Origin: Spirochaetales bacterium
GTDB taxonomy: Bacteria > Spirochaetota > Spirochaetia > Sphaerochaetales > Sphaerochaetaceae
Reading direction: 5' to 3'
Assembly: GCA_017470995.1 (NCBI GenBank)
Contig: JAFUXI010000020.1
Span: forward strand, 1 to 50,472
DNA: 50,472 nt
In this document: one piece after another, positions 33,828 to 43,464 of the stretch
Layout of the letters: the number at the start of each line of letters is the position of its first letter
Numbering within the stretch: position 1 is the stretch's first letter
Translations under genes and position numbers: made by a program
The notes under the pieces: generated by a model
Told to the model about the DNA's origin: nothing
The model's database searches: none
The model's input: the letters and a program-made list of their open reading frames with translations, nothing else

Positions 33828-36383
33828 TTAGATCAATGAAGTTGAGATTGCAAGCACAAGGCTCATTCCGCTTGTTTCACGCTTTCCGTGGAAGAAGGAT
33901 CCTCCGACCCACTCGAAGGTTCTGTCACCTTCCATGGATGCGACATAAGGATGCTTGAACGTAGCGTTCTTCACAAGGTACAGACCGAGCGGGAAGCCCT
34001 GGATCTTGAGCCTTATACCGCCGCCTGCGGCGAAATACCAGTTGATGCCCTGTTTGACCTGATTGAGCTCGGAATTGACACCCGTGGCACTTACGAAGAG
34101 TTCGGCCTGGAGGATGTTCTCGACAAGAGGATAGCTGATCTCGAGCATGTTGTCCCACAGGAAGGCCTGGTCAATTACCATATTGAATCCGCGTCCGATT
34201 GTCATACCGTCGATGTAGAGCATCTCATACTTGGTTGCACCGAGTTTCGGATCCCAGAACCTGAGGCCCTGTTTCTCATAGTTGTAGAACTGGTCGAACA
34301 TGAAGCTTGCCGATGTGGAGAGGCACAGCATTATATTCTTTGTCCCCTCTTCCTTCAGCTTGACGGAGAAGAGCTTGAGATATCCGGCAGCCGAGGTATT
34401 GAGCTTGATGTAGTTCGAAAGACCTCCGAGAATTCCTCCGGCATATGTTACGGAAGTGCTCAGCAGATATCCCTTCGTGGTATTCGTGACATAGTCTCTG
34501 CCGTCCCACTGGACTCCCATGCTGATCTTGTTGGAGAACTGCCACTTCTGACCGTACTGGAAGATCAGCTTCTCGAACGGAATGTACTTCTGGTCATAGA
34601 AAGCCTTGTTGAGGCTGACCGATGCACCGCCGAAGAGCGAGAGTCTGCCGACATCGTAGATGAAGGTATAACCGGTATTGTAGCCTACCGAGAAGGTAAA
34701 CAGGTCATATTTCATCAGATCCCTTGCTGACGGGTACTCGTTGTTGGAAAGCGTCCACTGGCTGGGTGATGAGTATCCCAAAGGCCAGGTCTCGGATCCG
34801 TTACGTCCGTTGTAGTACACGGGAGCATTGGTTCCGAGCTGGAGCTCTCCGCTGTGTGCGGAGTGTGAGAATCCGAAGCTTATGGAGTTGGACCATCTGT
34901 GGTCACGGAACCAGTTGTCCCCGAAGCTCAGATCAACTGACTGGGTATCAGGAGAAAGCGTCACGCCGATTCCCACGGTCTGGGCCTTGCCCATGAAGTT
35001 GCGGTCCTGCCACTGTACGAAGCCCGATACCGGGAACTGGTTCAATGTACCTCCGAAGGTGGCACCGAACTGAATGTCCTTTGTCTTGCCCTCTTCGAGC
35101 TTGAACTCCAGGATCACGCCGTTGTCCGCCTGGCCGTACATGAGGTCATAATCAAGATTTGCAAGAAGGCCCGTGTTGTAGAGGTTCTGCGCGCTTGTGA
35201 CCAGCTTGGCCTTTGAGAAGATGTCGCCCGGCTTGATTGCAAGCTCACGGCGCATGACATATTCCTTGGTCTTCGAAAGACCCGTGATCAGGATCTCCTC
35301 TACAGTTGCCTGCGGGCCCTCCGTGATATCAAGATAGAACTTGACGGTCATGTTGGTATCGTCACGGATATTGGAGATATCCATGCCGTTGGCAATGTAA
35401 CCGTCGTTGTAGTAAAGATCTGCAATTGCACCGTACTCAGCCTGCACGGTCTCGAGGTTGAGAACCGAACCGACCTTCATGGACTGAACGCTCTTGATTT
35501 CCTCATCGCTGAAGATGGTGTTTCCCGTGACCTCCATGCCGCCGTAGAACCACTGCTGGCCCTCTACGATGTCGAAGGTGACCGTTGCGGCAAGATACTT
35601 GGTGCTGGGAGACTCGACATAGGTGATGATCGGATCGGAGACGATGACATCGATGTAGCCGTTCTTCTGATAGTATGCTGCGATATTGGCGGCATCGGCC
35701 TTCAGCTTGTCCTCGTCGAGATATCCGTTGTTGAACAGGGATTTGACCTTGGATTTGACTTCCTTCTTGAGGCTGGCGGCATCGAAGTGCTCGTTGCCCG
35801 TGAAGATGAACTTGGTGACCCTGGTCTGCTCGCCTTCGGTGATGTTGAACGTAACCTTGTAGGAACTGTTCTCCTGGTCCTCTTCGATCTCATAGTCGAT
35901 GGGGACATTCAGAAAGCCCTTGGCTGTATAGGCGGCCCTGATCTGGTCGACCGCGCTTGTGAACACGGATTTCGTGGACGGATCGATGAACTTTCCTACG
36001 CCGATGGCAGTGACCGCCTCTCTCAGTTCCCTGGTCTTGATGGCGCTGTTCCCATCGTAATTGATGGCACTGATCATGGGAATCTCATAGAATTCAAAGA
36101 CTATTCTGAGTCCTCCGGCTTCTGTTTTCTCGGCATCTGCCGTGAAGAAATCAACACCGTCGATGGCATAGAGTTTCTCCTGGAGTTCCGCGAACAGCTC
36201 ATTGGTGAACGGCTTGTAACGGTAGACATAAAGGGCATCGTTGACATCGGATTCCCTGATGTTCTTGAGTCCGGAGAAGGAGAACTCCGAAATCTCCATG
36301 TTATAATACCAGGCGTCGGCTGCGGTTGCGGCAAAGAGAACCGCAAGTGTCAGGATCAAAGCCAAAATCAATTTTCTTTTCAT
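33828..36383 (-). CDS. bamA: Outer-membrane assembly factor BamA
   Basis: 851 residues from the ATG at 36383 (GGGAG seven bases upstream), giving the Sec signal MKRKLILALILTLAVLFAATAADA; the frame 10 codons longer lacks a signal-like start. About 400 residues of periplasmic POTRA domains follow (repeated beta-alpha-alpha-beta-beta units such as ISEFSFSGLKNIRESDVNDAL, TRVTKFIFTGNEHFDAASLKK, VEEILITGLSKTKEYVMRREL), then the Omp85 barrel ending MSLVLAISTSLI. The barrel contains SVTYAGGILGG and the NWYFAAGGGIRLKI-type strands. It folds and inserts outer-membrane proteins, including those encoded nearby. Follows tamB by 31 bp. Confidence 0.95.
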   Translation of the reverse strand: MKRKLILALILTLAVLFAATAADAWYYNMEISEFSFSGLKNIRESDVNDALYVYRYKPFTNELFAELQEKLYAIDGVDFFTADAEKTEAGGLRIVFEFYEIPMISAINYDGNSAIKTRELREAVTAIGVGKFIDPSTKSVFTSAVDQIRAAYTAKGFLNVPIDYEIEEDQENSSYKVTFNITEGEQTRVTKFIFTGNEHFDAASLKKEVKSKVKSLFNNGYLDEDKLKADAANIAAYYQKNGYIDVIVSDPIITYVESPSTKYLAATVTFDIVEGQQWFYGGMEVTGNTIFSDEEIKSVQSMKVGSVLNLETVQAEYGAIADLYYNDGYIANGMDISNIRDDTNMTVKFYLDITEGPQATVEEILITGLSKTKEYVMRRELAIKPGDIFSKAKLVTSAQNLYNTGLLANLDYDLMYGQADNGVILEFKLEEGKTKDIQFGATFGGTLNQFPVSGFVQWQDRNFMGKAQTVGIGVTLSPDTQSVDLSFGDNWFRDHRWSNSISFGFSHSAHSGELQLGTNAPVYYNGRNGSETWPLGYSSPSQWTLSNNEYPSARDLMKYDLFTFSVGYNTGYTFIYDVGRLSLFGGASVSLNKAFYDQKYIPFEKLIFQYGQKWQFSNKISMGVQWDGRDYVTNTTKGYLLSTSVTYAGGILGGLSNYIKLNTSAAGYLKLFSVKLKEEGTKNIMLCLSTSASFMFDQFYNYEKQGLRFWDPKLGATKYEMLYIDGMTIGRGFNMVIDQAFLWDNMLEISYPLVENILQAELFVSATGVNSELNQVKQGINWYFAAGGGIRLKIQGFPLGLYLVKNATFKHPYVASMEGDRTFEWVGGSFFHGKRETSGMSLVLAISTSLI

Positions 36384-36414
36384 CAAACGTCTCCCGAAGA
36401 TACAATATATCAAT

Positions 36415-39400
36415 CTAGAACTGTATCTGTTTGGTTACACTGAAACCAATAGTATCCAAAATATCGAAAACAGACAACTCTCGAGGCTGTGTGAACACGC
36501 TCAGAGTTCCCATCGGAGTATCCCAGTCAAGGCTTATCTCCGTATCAAGTATCAGATCCTTCGCAAGGAAGTGTCCGACCTTGTTTGAAAGCTTGACATT
36601 GCTGTCAGCCTTCAGCATCAGACGCACCTTTACGAACCAGTTGTCCCCCACATACTTGCCTGCAAAGAGCGAAGTCCTGTCCAGATAACGGGCAAGCATG
36701 CTTATGTCTCGCCTTCCGGTCAGCTCTCCCGGAAGGGCATCGATTATGACATTGGAAAGGATATTCGAACGGGCCGAGAAGATATCCAAACCAAGTGCAT
36801 TGCGGACCGTACCGGTAATCGAGTAGTTCTTGTTGGACTCGATCACGCCTACCCTCGTCAGGGCATCACGGGCGGTTCTGGCAAAGCGGGCCAGCGAAGA
36901 CAGGGACAAGGTCCTGTCCAAAGCTCCCGACGCAAGCACGCTCTGGCCGAGCATGGCCAGTATCTCGTTCTCGCTCTTGGCGGGAGTACTTGTGAAACGC
37001 GGATTGATGTTATCCAACGTCGCATTCTGCAGAATCATGCTGATGATGACTTTGTTTCCGTCGGAATCGTAGTCGGTGATCTCAGCTGTAAGGTTCAGGA
37101 CAAACGGTACGGAATTCTCCAATCCTGCGAATCTGCGCTGGGAGAGGTCCACACTTCCCTCCCTGATAATGAAGTCGTTCTGGAAGTAGTAGACCTGCCC
37201 TGTCTTGAGGGCAATGCCGCCATCGGTCTTGAATGATCCGTCTTCGAGCATCAGACGCACTGTACGGTCCTCGGCAAATGTGAAATTGATGAAGGGGTTG
37301 TCCTTCTCAGGATAGTAGAACTCCACATCGTGGCCCGTTGTCATCGTGATATCCATATCGGAGGGAACCTTCTTCTGATTGTAGAACCACTGAGGCATCG
37401 TGTTGTCGAACCTGAAGTCGATGAGCATGGACGATACGTCGATATCGGTCGTTAGTTTCGGTCTGCCGGCATTGACAGAGAAGTCTACATATCCCGAAAC
37501 ATCTCCGCGGATCTCGAAATCGTTGTTGCCCATCAGCATCGGAAGCCAGAAGTCAATCGGAGTGTCCTTGTTGATATTCAGACTTACGTCAAAGGTCTCA
37601 ACCCCCAGCCCCTGCATGACGATGTCGACGGCGACATCACCGTAGAAGTAGCGTCCGTCTGCCTCGCTGTAACCGGCCATGGGCGTCCTTGAAACAAGAA
37701 GCGAATGGTCGTTCAGCGAAAGCGCAACGTTCTTTGCCGTGATGATCTGGTCAGGCAGGAAGAACAATGTCATTTCATAGGACTGGCAATAGACCATTCC
37801 GTAGAGGCTCGGATTGGAGAGAGGCCCCTGGATGAGGACATCGCCCTCTATCAGGCCGTTCGTGAAGCTGAAGGTGGGATTACCAATGAACTGGTTCAGG
37901 ATTGGAAGCGGGAAACTGATGTCGGAGACCATCAGGTCGAGGGTATCGCCGATATAGCCTCTTGCCTTGAAACCGAACAGTATGTCTTCGTCGATCTCAA
38001 TATCCAGATAGCCGCTATCCGTATTGTAGCTGCCGTTGATCAGGCTTCCGCTTAGAGACAGAAGGCCGTTCTCCATATGCATGTCCACCTGGGTATCCGC
38101 CATGGTATATCCGTCGGAGAGCGTGATGTCGGAGAGACCGATCCTGAAATCGAAACCGTAATCCAGTCCTATGAAAGCCTGAAGCAATCCGCTTGAAACC
38201 TCAGGTCCGCTTGCGGAAATCGTTAGCTTTCCGCTCTGGGTCTTGGTCTCCATGCTCATGCCTGTGATTTCGTTCCGGAAATTCAGGGCGCCGTTCAGCG
38301 TCAGATGTCCGAGATCGACAAGGAGGTTGATATCGTCGATGCTCAGGTTCCCCAGCTTTCCGTAGGAATCATAGAGGTTGATTTTCTTGTCGTCATAGAG
38401 GGCGCTGAAGTTGAACTCGTTGCTGCCCTCACTGCCCCAGATCAGGTTGACAGTTGCATAGAGGGCGTTTTCCCTCTGTCCCAGTATGGAAAGACTTGCA
38501 TTCAGCGATTCTTCCCCGATGCCCCTGTTGTAGAAATCAAGATAGAACTGGTTGTCTGTCGCAGCTCCCCTGAGGGCGGTTCTTGAATTTGATTTCAGCA
38601 GGTTCACGGTTCCCCTGACCGAAGAAGTATCCAGTTTCAGCAGGCTGGGAATATCCGAGAACGTAAAGTCCACTTCTCCCTTGTAGATGGAATCTTCTCC
38701 GCGGTTGCCGAGTCTGAGATTCGAAAGGAAGAAGCTGTGGTCCGTCAGGGAAAGGTCGAATCCGATTTCAAATGAATCGGAAACCAGAACAGAGAAATCG
38801 ATGAGATCTATTGCAAAACCGTGTTCCTGGGTGTCATAACTGCCGACAAGGGCACTTGAGGCCCGTACAATCATGTTTTCCGAAGGATAGAACTCCAGAT
38901 CGTCAAGGTATCCCAGGCCGAGGAGCATTCCGTCATCCATCCAGACATCGAGGTCCAGATTGTCGCCCTTGAAGGTGATGTTCAGGGGATTCGGGAACAC
39001 CTCTGCAGAGAAATGAAGCTCCTGCGGGAAGAAGGAGGCCTCGAATACACCGTCCACAACGATGTCGTAAAGGTCTTCCCAGTTAACATTGCCGTGGAGG
39101 CCTCCGTCCAGATAAGGGGATTCAAAGAGGAATGTATGCTGCCTCTCGCCCTTCTCGTAGCTGAAAGTAAGCGTGGCAAGAGAGCTGCCGTCCGAAGATT
39201 TCTGAAGGGAAAGGATTCCGTCGGGAATCAGTTGCTTCAGGTCTATGGTTCCGCTGTAGGAAACTCTGATTCCTCCGGTAGAGACTGCCAGGGTCTGGAT
39301 TTCGCCAAGGGATTCGTTGACCGTGGCTTCAAGAGTCAGGGTTGCGCTTACGGGCGATGCGCCGATAGCGAGGTTTCCGACTGCAGTATTGACGGAGATT

Positions 39401-41130
39401 CTTCCGTCGGAGAACAAATCGAACGGGCTGCTGAAACTCAAGCGGGAGTAATCGCCCTCATGGACGTTTCTCATGTAGTCGGCGAAGCTCTCGGTTGCAT
39501 GTGCAGAAACCACCATGTTTCCGTTCAGCTGAGTCTCCTGCCCTATTGCCCCGACCGAAGACAGGAATCTCTCATAGGGAGCCCGGAACAATGCAGGGAC
39601 CAGATCCGTGATATAGACATTCAGAAGAGCTTCACCGCTGGCTATCTGATAGTCTGCAGACAACTCGAAGGAGCTTCCGGCATCCAGCGCGGCATGCAGG
39701 TTTCCCTGTTCATCCATATCGAGAACGATGTTTGCCTTATCGGCAAGCGATGCGGCATCGATATCCCGGATTGCTATGGATGCAACCGAAAGCTTTGTGT
39801 TGTCTCTGGTCTGGGCGTTCGCATCGATATTGAAACTGAATTTGCCTATCAGCGAATCATCATGCTCTCCGCCGGCTGCGGTCCTGAATCTTGTGGACAG
39901 GCTCTGATGCGTATAGGAGAAATCCATCGTGCTGCCGTCTGTCCAGATCCTCTTCATGGGAGAACCTGTGAGGTTAACGATCTGTGCGTTTCCAAGACTC
40001 ACCTGTCCGAGTGCGCTCTGGCTTCCGAGCATCAGGCCGACCTCTGCTTTCAGATCGTTCGCATCGATTTCGGCATTCGGTGCCTTTCCTCGGATATTGC
40101 CTATTGCCATATCCATGGAAAGGGCATCCTTGCCGTCGTATGACCCTTCGGCACCGATGGAGGATGCATCGAACGACATGCCTCCTTCACCGTTGGAGAA
40201 ACCGATGTCCTCCACAGATAGCGTGAAAGCCGCATGGGAATCGCTTAGGCCGTAGTTTGCGGAAACTGTCGTGGAATCAGCTGACAGGCGGATTACGGAA
40301 TCATTTACGGGAACCGAGGCAAATCCGTTTTTTATGAACAGAGCCGCGGAAACGGTACCGTCCTGAAGCTGGGCGATTGCAGAGAGCTCCGAAATCTGTG
40401 CGATATCCGAATAGGAACCTGCAAGGACAGAGATATAGGCTATATGATCCGAACCTACCGAGGCCCTTATGTCCCTGACTGCGGCCCTCCTTCCCTGAAG
40501 GGCATCTCCGGAGACCTCGATTTCGGGAATGTTCAGTTCGGCGCTTTCCAGGGCAAGTCCTGCACCGACCCCGGCTGAGGCATTGATGCCGTCGCTTGCC
40601 AGGGAAAAGCCCCTGTAATCTGCATGTATGCTCAGGTTTCTGATGCTTGCGCTGATACCCATCTCAAGGAAAGGATTCTTCTTGGGTTCCTGCCCCCGGG
40701 ATGTTTGTTCCTGATTTTCCTCGGAGGTCGTCTTTCCCAACGTGCCGAGCAAGGTATCGATTGACTTCTCATCTGCTGTGATCGTGATGTCATTGATGCT
40801 GACAGCCAGATTCCGGGAACCCTTTCCCAGAGCAAGTTTGATCACATCCCACAGAGTCAGGGAGATGCTTATGTCTGAAACAGCGGCAACCGGTCTGCCC
40901 TCGACACTCAGGCTGAGGTTGTTGACCTTAAGCGACCGCATAAGGGTGCTCTCCATCCCCTCCGCCTGGATCTGGATGGCAGAATCGCCGCTGGGAAGGA
41001 AGCTTCTGATGATTGAACGGACCTTGTCCATGCCGTACGTAGCAAGGCGCAGCTGCAGAACCACAAGCAGTACAGCTACAACGAGAAACACAGAGGCTAC
41101 GACTGATGAGACTGTTCGTCGGAACTTCAT
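36415..41130 (-). CDS. tamB: TamB/AsmA-like inner-membrane-anchored lipid-transport or assembly protein
   Basis: 1,571 residues. One N-terminal signal anchor (VVASVFLVVAVLLVVLQLRLA), then a very long repetitive beta-strand region predicted to form the hydrophobic groove of bridge-like AsmA-clan proteins, and a C-terminal TamB domain (FVLNLTAEITDYDSDGNKVIISMIL, SENEILAMLGQSVLASGALD, ending SVFDILDTIGFSVTKQIQF). TamB-type proteins span the periplasm, move phospholipids to the outer membrane and pair with Omp85 proteins. Here the partner is probably BamA, encoded 31 bp downstream, because no TamA is seen. The ATG follows a TATAAT by seven bases. Gene order matches the spirochaetal tamB-bamA-mutS block. 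Confidence 0.9.
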   Translation of the reverse strand: MKFRRTVSSVVASVFLVVAVLLVVLQLRLATYGMDKVRSIIRSFLPSGDSAIQIQAEGMESTLMRSLKVNNLSLSVEGRPVAAVSDISISLTLWDVIKLALGKGSRNLAVSINDITITADEKSIDTLLGTLGKTTSEENQEQTSRGQEPKKNPFLEMGISASIRNLSIHADYRGFSLASDGINASAGVGAGLALESAELNIPEIEVSGDALQGRRAAVRDIRASVGSDHIAYISVLAGSYSDIAQISELSAIAQLQDGTVSAALFIKNGFASVPVNDSVIRLSADSTTVSANYGLSDSHAAFTLSVEDIGFSNGEGGMSFDASSIGAEGSYDGKDALSMDMAIGNIRGKAPNAEIDANDLKAEVGLMLGSQSALGQVSLGNAQIVNLTGSPMKRIWTDGSTMDFSYTHQSLSTRFRTAAGGEHDDSLIGKFSFNIDANAQTRDNTKLSVASIAIRDIDAASLADKANIVLDMDEQGNLHAALDAGSSFELSADYQIASGEALLNVYITDLVPALFRAPYERFLSSVGAIGQETQLNGNMVVSAHATESFADYMRNVHEGDYSRLSFSSPFDLFSDGRISVNTAVGNLAIGASPVSATLTLEATVNESLGEIQTLAVSTGGIRVSYSGTIDLKQLIPDGILSLQKSSDGSSLATLTFSYEKGERQHTFLFESPYLDGGLHGNVNWEDLYDIVVDGVFEASFFPQELHFSAEVFPNPLNITFKGDNLDLDVWMDDGMLLGLGYLDDLEFYPSENMIVRASSALVGSYDTQEHGFAIDLIDFSVLVSDSFEIGFDLSLTDHSFFLSNLRLGNRGEDSIYKGEVDFTFSDIPSLLKLDTSSVRGTVNLLKSNSRTALRGAATDNQFYLDFYNRGIGEESLNASLSILGQRENALYATVNLIWGSEGSNEFNFSALYDDKKINLYDSYGKLGNLSIDDINLLVDLGHLTLNGALNFRNEITGMSMETKTQSGKLTISASGPEVSSGLLQAFIGLDYGFDFRIGLSDITLSDGYTMADTQVDMHMENGLLSLSGSLINGSYNTDSGYLDIEIDEDILFGFKARGYIGDTLDLMVSDISFPLPILNQFIGNPTFSFTNGLIEGDVLIQGPLSNPSLYGMVYCQSYEMTLFFLPDQIITAKNVALSLNDHSLLVSRTPMAGYSEADGRYFYGDVAVDIVMQGLGVETFDVSLNINKDTPIDFWLPMLMGNNDFEIRGDVSGYVDFSVNAGRPKLTTDIDVSSMLIDFRFDNTMPQWFYNQKKVPSDMDITMTTGHDVEFYYPEKDNPFINFTFAEDRTVRLMLEDGSFKTDGGIALKTGQVYYFQNDFIIREGSVDLSQRRFAGLENSVPFVLNLTAEITDYDSDGNKVIISMILQNATLDNINPRFTSTPAKSENEILAMLGQSVLASGALDRTLSLSSLARFARTARDALTRVGVIESNKNYSITGTVRNALGLDIFSARSNILSNVIIDALPGELTGRRDISMLARYLDRTSLFAGKYVGDNWFVKVRLMLKADSNVKLSNKVGHFLAKDLILDTEISLDWDTPMGTLSVFTQPRELSVFDILDTIGFSVTKQIQF

Positions 41131-41137
41131 CGCACTG

Positions 41138-41166
41138 ATTATAACAATTGTTCTTGTTTAAAGTAA
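41138..41166 (-). promoter_or_regulatory. Promoter of tamB-bamA-mutS, leaderless geometry
   Basis: Minus strand: weak -35 TTACTT (41166-41161), 17-nt spacer, consensus -10 TATAAT (41143-41138), seven bases, ATG at 41130. No Shine-Dalgarno. Confidence 0.48.
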
Positions 41167-41176
41167 CCGAACTCAA

Positions 41177-41206
41177 TTGAAATATTGTGTATTTTGTGTG
41201 TAGTAT
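41177..41206 (+). promoter_or_regulatory. Promoter of tmk
   Basis: -35 TTGAAA (41177-41182), 18-nt spacer, -10 TAGTAT (41201-41206). A normal leader with GGAGG follows, unlike the divergent tamB. Confidence 0.48.
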
Positions 41207-41232
41207 TATCCCATCACACGGAGGAACTGAAG

Positions 41233-41844
41233 ATGTCAGAGATATTGAAGGGATTCTGGGTGCTCGAAGGCCTTGACGGAGCCGGCACCACAACGCAGCT
41301 CAAGAACCTCGAAGCCTACATGCAGGACAAGGGGCTCCCCGTGTTCAGAACAGCAGAACCGACAATCTACGAGACAGGCAGATTCATCCGGAGAGTCCTT
41401 TCCGGAGAGATCAAGGTTCCACAGTCAACGATAGCCTATTTATTCGCTGCAGACAGAGATAATCATATCAACAATCCGGAATACGGCATCATTTCACATT
41501 TACAGAATGGAGAGATTGTTATCTCTGACAGGTACTTTTTCTCCTCGTTTGCCTATCAGAGCATAGGCTTCGATCCCGATGCAGTGATGATGCTCAACAG
41601 CCGTTTTCCCTACCCTGAGCTGGTGCTTTATGTCGATACCCCCGTTGAAGACTGCATCAGCAGGATCGACAGCCGCGGAAGCGACAAGGAAATATATGAG
41701 AAGCAGGATTATCAGACCAAGGTAAGGGAAAACTACGAGAAGTTCTTCTCCAACCTCCCCGAAGGCTGCCGGCTCATCCGTGTCGACGGCACACTCTCAC
41801 GGGAGGAGATCTTCTCCATTCTTCTTCGGGAAATCGGAATCTGA
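41233..41844 (+). CDS. tmk: Thymidylate kinase-like protein with altered P-loop
   Basis: 203 residues from the ATG at 41233 (GGAGG eight bases upstream; the extension to 41185 runs through the promoter). VLEGLDGAGTTTQLKNLEAYM is the TMK phosphate loop, EPTIYETGRFIRRVLSG the dTMP-facing loop, ISDRYFFSSFAYQ the DRY/F catalytic motif, and RIDSRGSDKEIYEK the LID. The P-loop Lys that normally contacts the beta/gamma phosphates is Thr19 (GAGTTT in place of GAGKTT). The other elements are normal, so dTMP to dTDP conversion is likely but may use a substitute residue. Borrelia also has tmk beside tamB. It precedes the nucleoside transporter operon by about 90 bp. Confidence 0.8.
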   Translation: MSEILKGFWVLEGLDGAGTTTQLKNLEAYMQDKGLPVFRTAEPTIYETGRFIRRVLSGEIKVPQSTIAYLFAADRDNHINNPEYGIISHLQNGEIVISDRYFFSSFAYQSIGFDPDAVMMLNSRFPYPELVLYVDTPVEDCISRIDSRGSDKEIYEKQDYQTKVRENYEKFFSNLPEGCRLIRVDGTLSREEIFSILLREIGI

Positions 41845-41847
41845 TTT

Positions 41848-41865
41848 TGTTGCCATTTGTTGCAT
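41848..41865 (-). promoter_or_regulatory. GCAACA repeat element upstream of the transporter operon
   Basis: On the minus strand this reads ATGCAACAAATGGCAACA, two GCAACA half-sites. It matches 15 of 18 bases of the element at 45563-45580 in the opposite orientation. A further GTTGC lies at 41872-41876, overlapping the -35. Confidence 0.5.
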
Positions 41866-41872
41866 TTTTCAG

Positions 41873-41902
41873 TTGCGGGCGGTTTTTCCAGCGTGTTACA
41901 AT
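41873..41902 (+). promoter_or_regulatory. Promoter of the nucleoside ABC operon
   Basis: -35 TTGCGG (41873-41878), 18-nt spacer, -10 TACAAT (41897-41902). A ribosome site (AGAGAGGAC) follows before the GTG at 41932. Confidence 0.42.
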
Positions 41903-41931
41903 TACATTATCCTATGTAGAGAGGACAGTAA

Positions 41932-43464
41932 GTGCAGACCAATTGCGCAATTGAACTGAGGAACATCAGGAAGACCTTCGGCTCCATTGTCGCCAACGAT
42001 GAGATCAATCTCCAGATCAACAGAGGAGAGATCCTCTGCCTTCTGGGTGAGAACGGAAGCGGAAAGACTACACTGATGAACATGCTCTCCGGCATCTATC
42101 AGCCGGATAGCGGAGAAATCTTCAAGGATGGCGAACAGGTTGCCATCCGCTCCCCCAAGGATGCATACGCTTTGGGAATCGGAATGATCCACCAGCACTA
42201 CCACCTTGTGGATGTCTTCACGGCAGCACAGAACATAATTCTTGGTCTGGAAAACGAGAAGATGGACCTCGGAGCCGTAAACGACAAGGTCAAGGAAATC
42301 TGTGAGCGCTACGGCTTCAATGTAGATCCCAAGAAAAAGATCTACGACATGTCCGTCTCCCAGAAGCAGACCATCGAGATCGTCAAGGTCCTCTACAGGG
42401 GTTCCGAGATCCTTATTCTGGACGAGCCGACTGCAGTCCTCACGCCACAGGAGACGGAAAAGCTCTTCGCGGTTCTGCGGAACATGAAGAAAGACAACAA
42501 GGCCATAGTCCTGATCACGCACAAGCTGGCCGAGGTTCTTGCCGTATCAGACAAAGTCGCCATCCTGCGCAAGGGTAAGTACATAGGAACGGTAGAGACC
42601 AAGGATGCCACAGCCCAGTCGCTTACCGACATGATGGTCGGCCGTGCAGTTACCCTCAACATAGACAGACCCATCTACGATAATGTCTTTGACAAAATGA
42701 TCATCGAGGGTCTTACGGTAGTTGATAACGAGGGCATTACGAAGCTTGACAATGTCTCCTTTACTGCCAAAACCGGAGAAATCCTCGGAGTTGCAGGAAT
42801 TGCAGGCTCCGGACAGAGGGAGCTGTTGGAATCCCTTACCGGCCTCTACCCCATCAAGTCAGGTTCAATCAAATTCATAGACGGTCCCACTCAGATAGAG
42901 CTCGTAGGAAAAACACCCATGCAGATACGCCAGATCGGAGTCGGCATGGGCTTCGTCCCCGAGGACAGACTGGGCATGGGACTTGTCGGATCCATGGGAA
43001 TGACCGGAAACATGATGCTCCGTTCCTGGAAAAACGGGAAAAGCATCTTCTTCAACAAGAAGACACCCGAAGGCCTTGCGAAAAAGGTCTGGCAGGATCT
43101 TGAAGTCGTTACACCTTCCACCGATTTCCCCGTACGCAGAATGAGCGGAGGAAACATCCAGAAAGTCCTCGTAGGAAGGGAAATCGCATCCAGGCCGCCG
43201 GTGCTTCTGACAGCCTATGCGGTTCGTGGTCTGGACATCAACACATCCTATGCCATCTACAATCTCCTGACGGAACAGAAGATGCACGGATCTGCAGTTA
43301 TCTATGTAGGAGAAGAACTTGACGTGCTTCTGCAGCTCTGCGATAGAATTCTGGTCCTCTGCGGAGGAAAGGTCAGCGGCATAGTGGATGCAAGGACCAC
43401 AACCAAGGAACAGATCGGTCTCTTGATGACCTCAGTCGGAGGAAGCGAAGGAGGTGCAGAATGA
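41932..43464 (+). CDS. Nucleoside ABC transporter, tandem ATPase (BmpC/YufO/PnrC type)
   Basis: 510 residues starting at GTG 41932. Two ABC domains in one chain. The first has Walker A LGENGSGKTTLMNMLSG at about 37-53 and Walker B ILILDEPTAVLTPQE. The second has the usual modified loop GIAGSGQRELLESLTG, signature MSGGNIQKVLVGREI and a divergent Walker B (LLTAYAVRGLDI). One active and one degenerate site is the rule in this family. It powers the two permeases encoded next, with which it overlaps by four bases (ATGA). The operon resembles T. pallidum pnrABCDE, which imports purine nucleosides. Here the receptor gene comes last and has its own promoter. Confidence 0.92.
   Translation: MQTNCAIELRNIRKTFGSIVANDEINLQINRGEILCLLGENGSGKTTLMNMLSGIYQPDSGEIFKDGEQVAIRSPKDAYALGIGMIHQHYHLVDVFTAAQNIILGLENEKMDLGAVNDKVKEICERYGFNVDPKKKIYDMSVSQKQTIEIVKVLYRGSEILILDEPTAVLTPQETEKLFAVLRNMKKDNKAIVLITHKLAEVLAVSDKVAILRKGKYIGTVETKDATAQSLTDMMVGRAVTLNIDRPIYDNVFDKMIIEGLTVVDNEGITKLDNVSFTAKTGEILGVAGIAGSGQRELLESLTGLYPIKSGSIKFIDGPTQIELVGKTPMQIRQIGVGMGFVPEDRLGMGLVGSMGMTGNMMLRSWKNGKSIFFNKKTPEGLAKKVWQDLEVVTPSTDFPVRRMSGGNIQKVLVGREIASRPPVLLTAYAVRGLDINTSYAIYNLLTEQKMHGSAVIYVGEELDVLLQLCDRILVLCGGKVSGIVDARTTTKEQIGLLMTSVGGSEGGAE

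Noticed and set aside
39013..40143. Long plus-strand ORF of 376 codons opposite tamB
   Set aside because: Shadow of the tamB reading frame; no motif, no ribosome site, unnatural composition rich in Cys and Arg.
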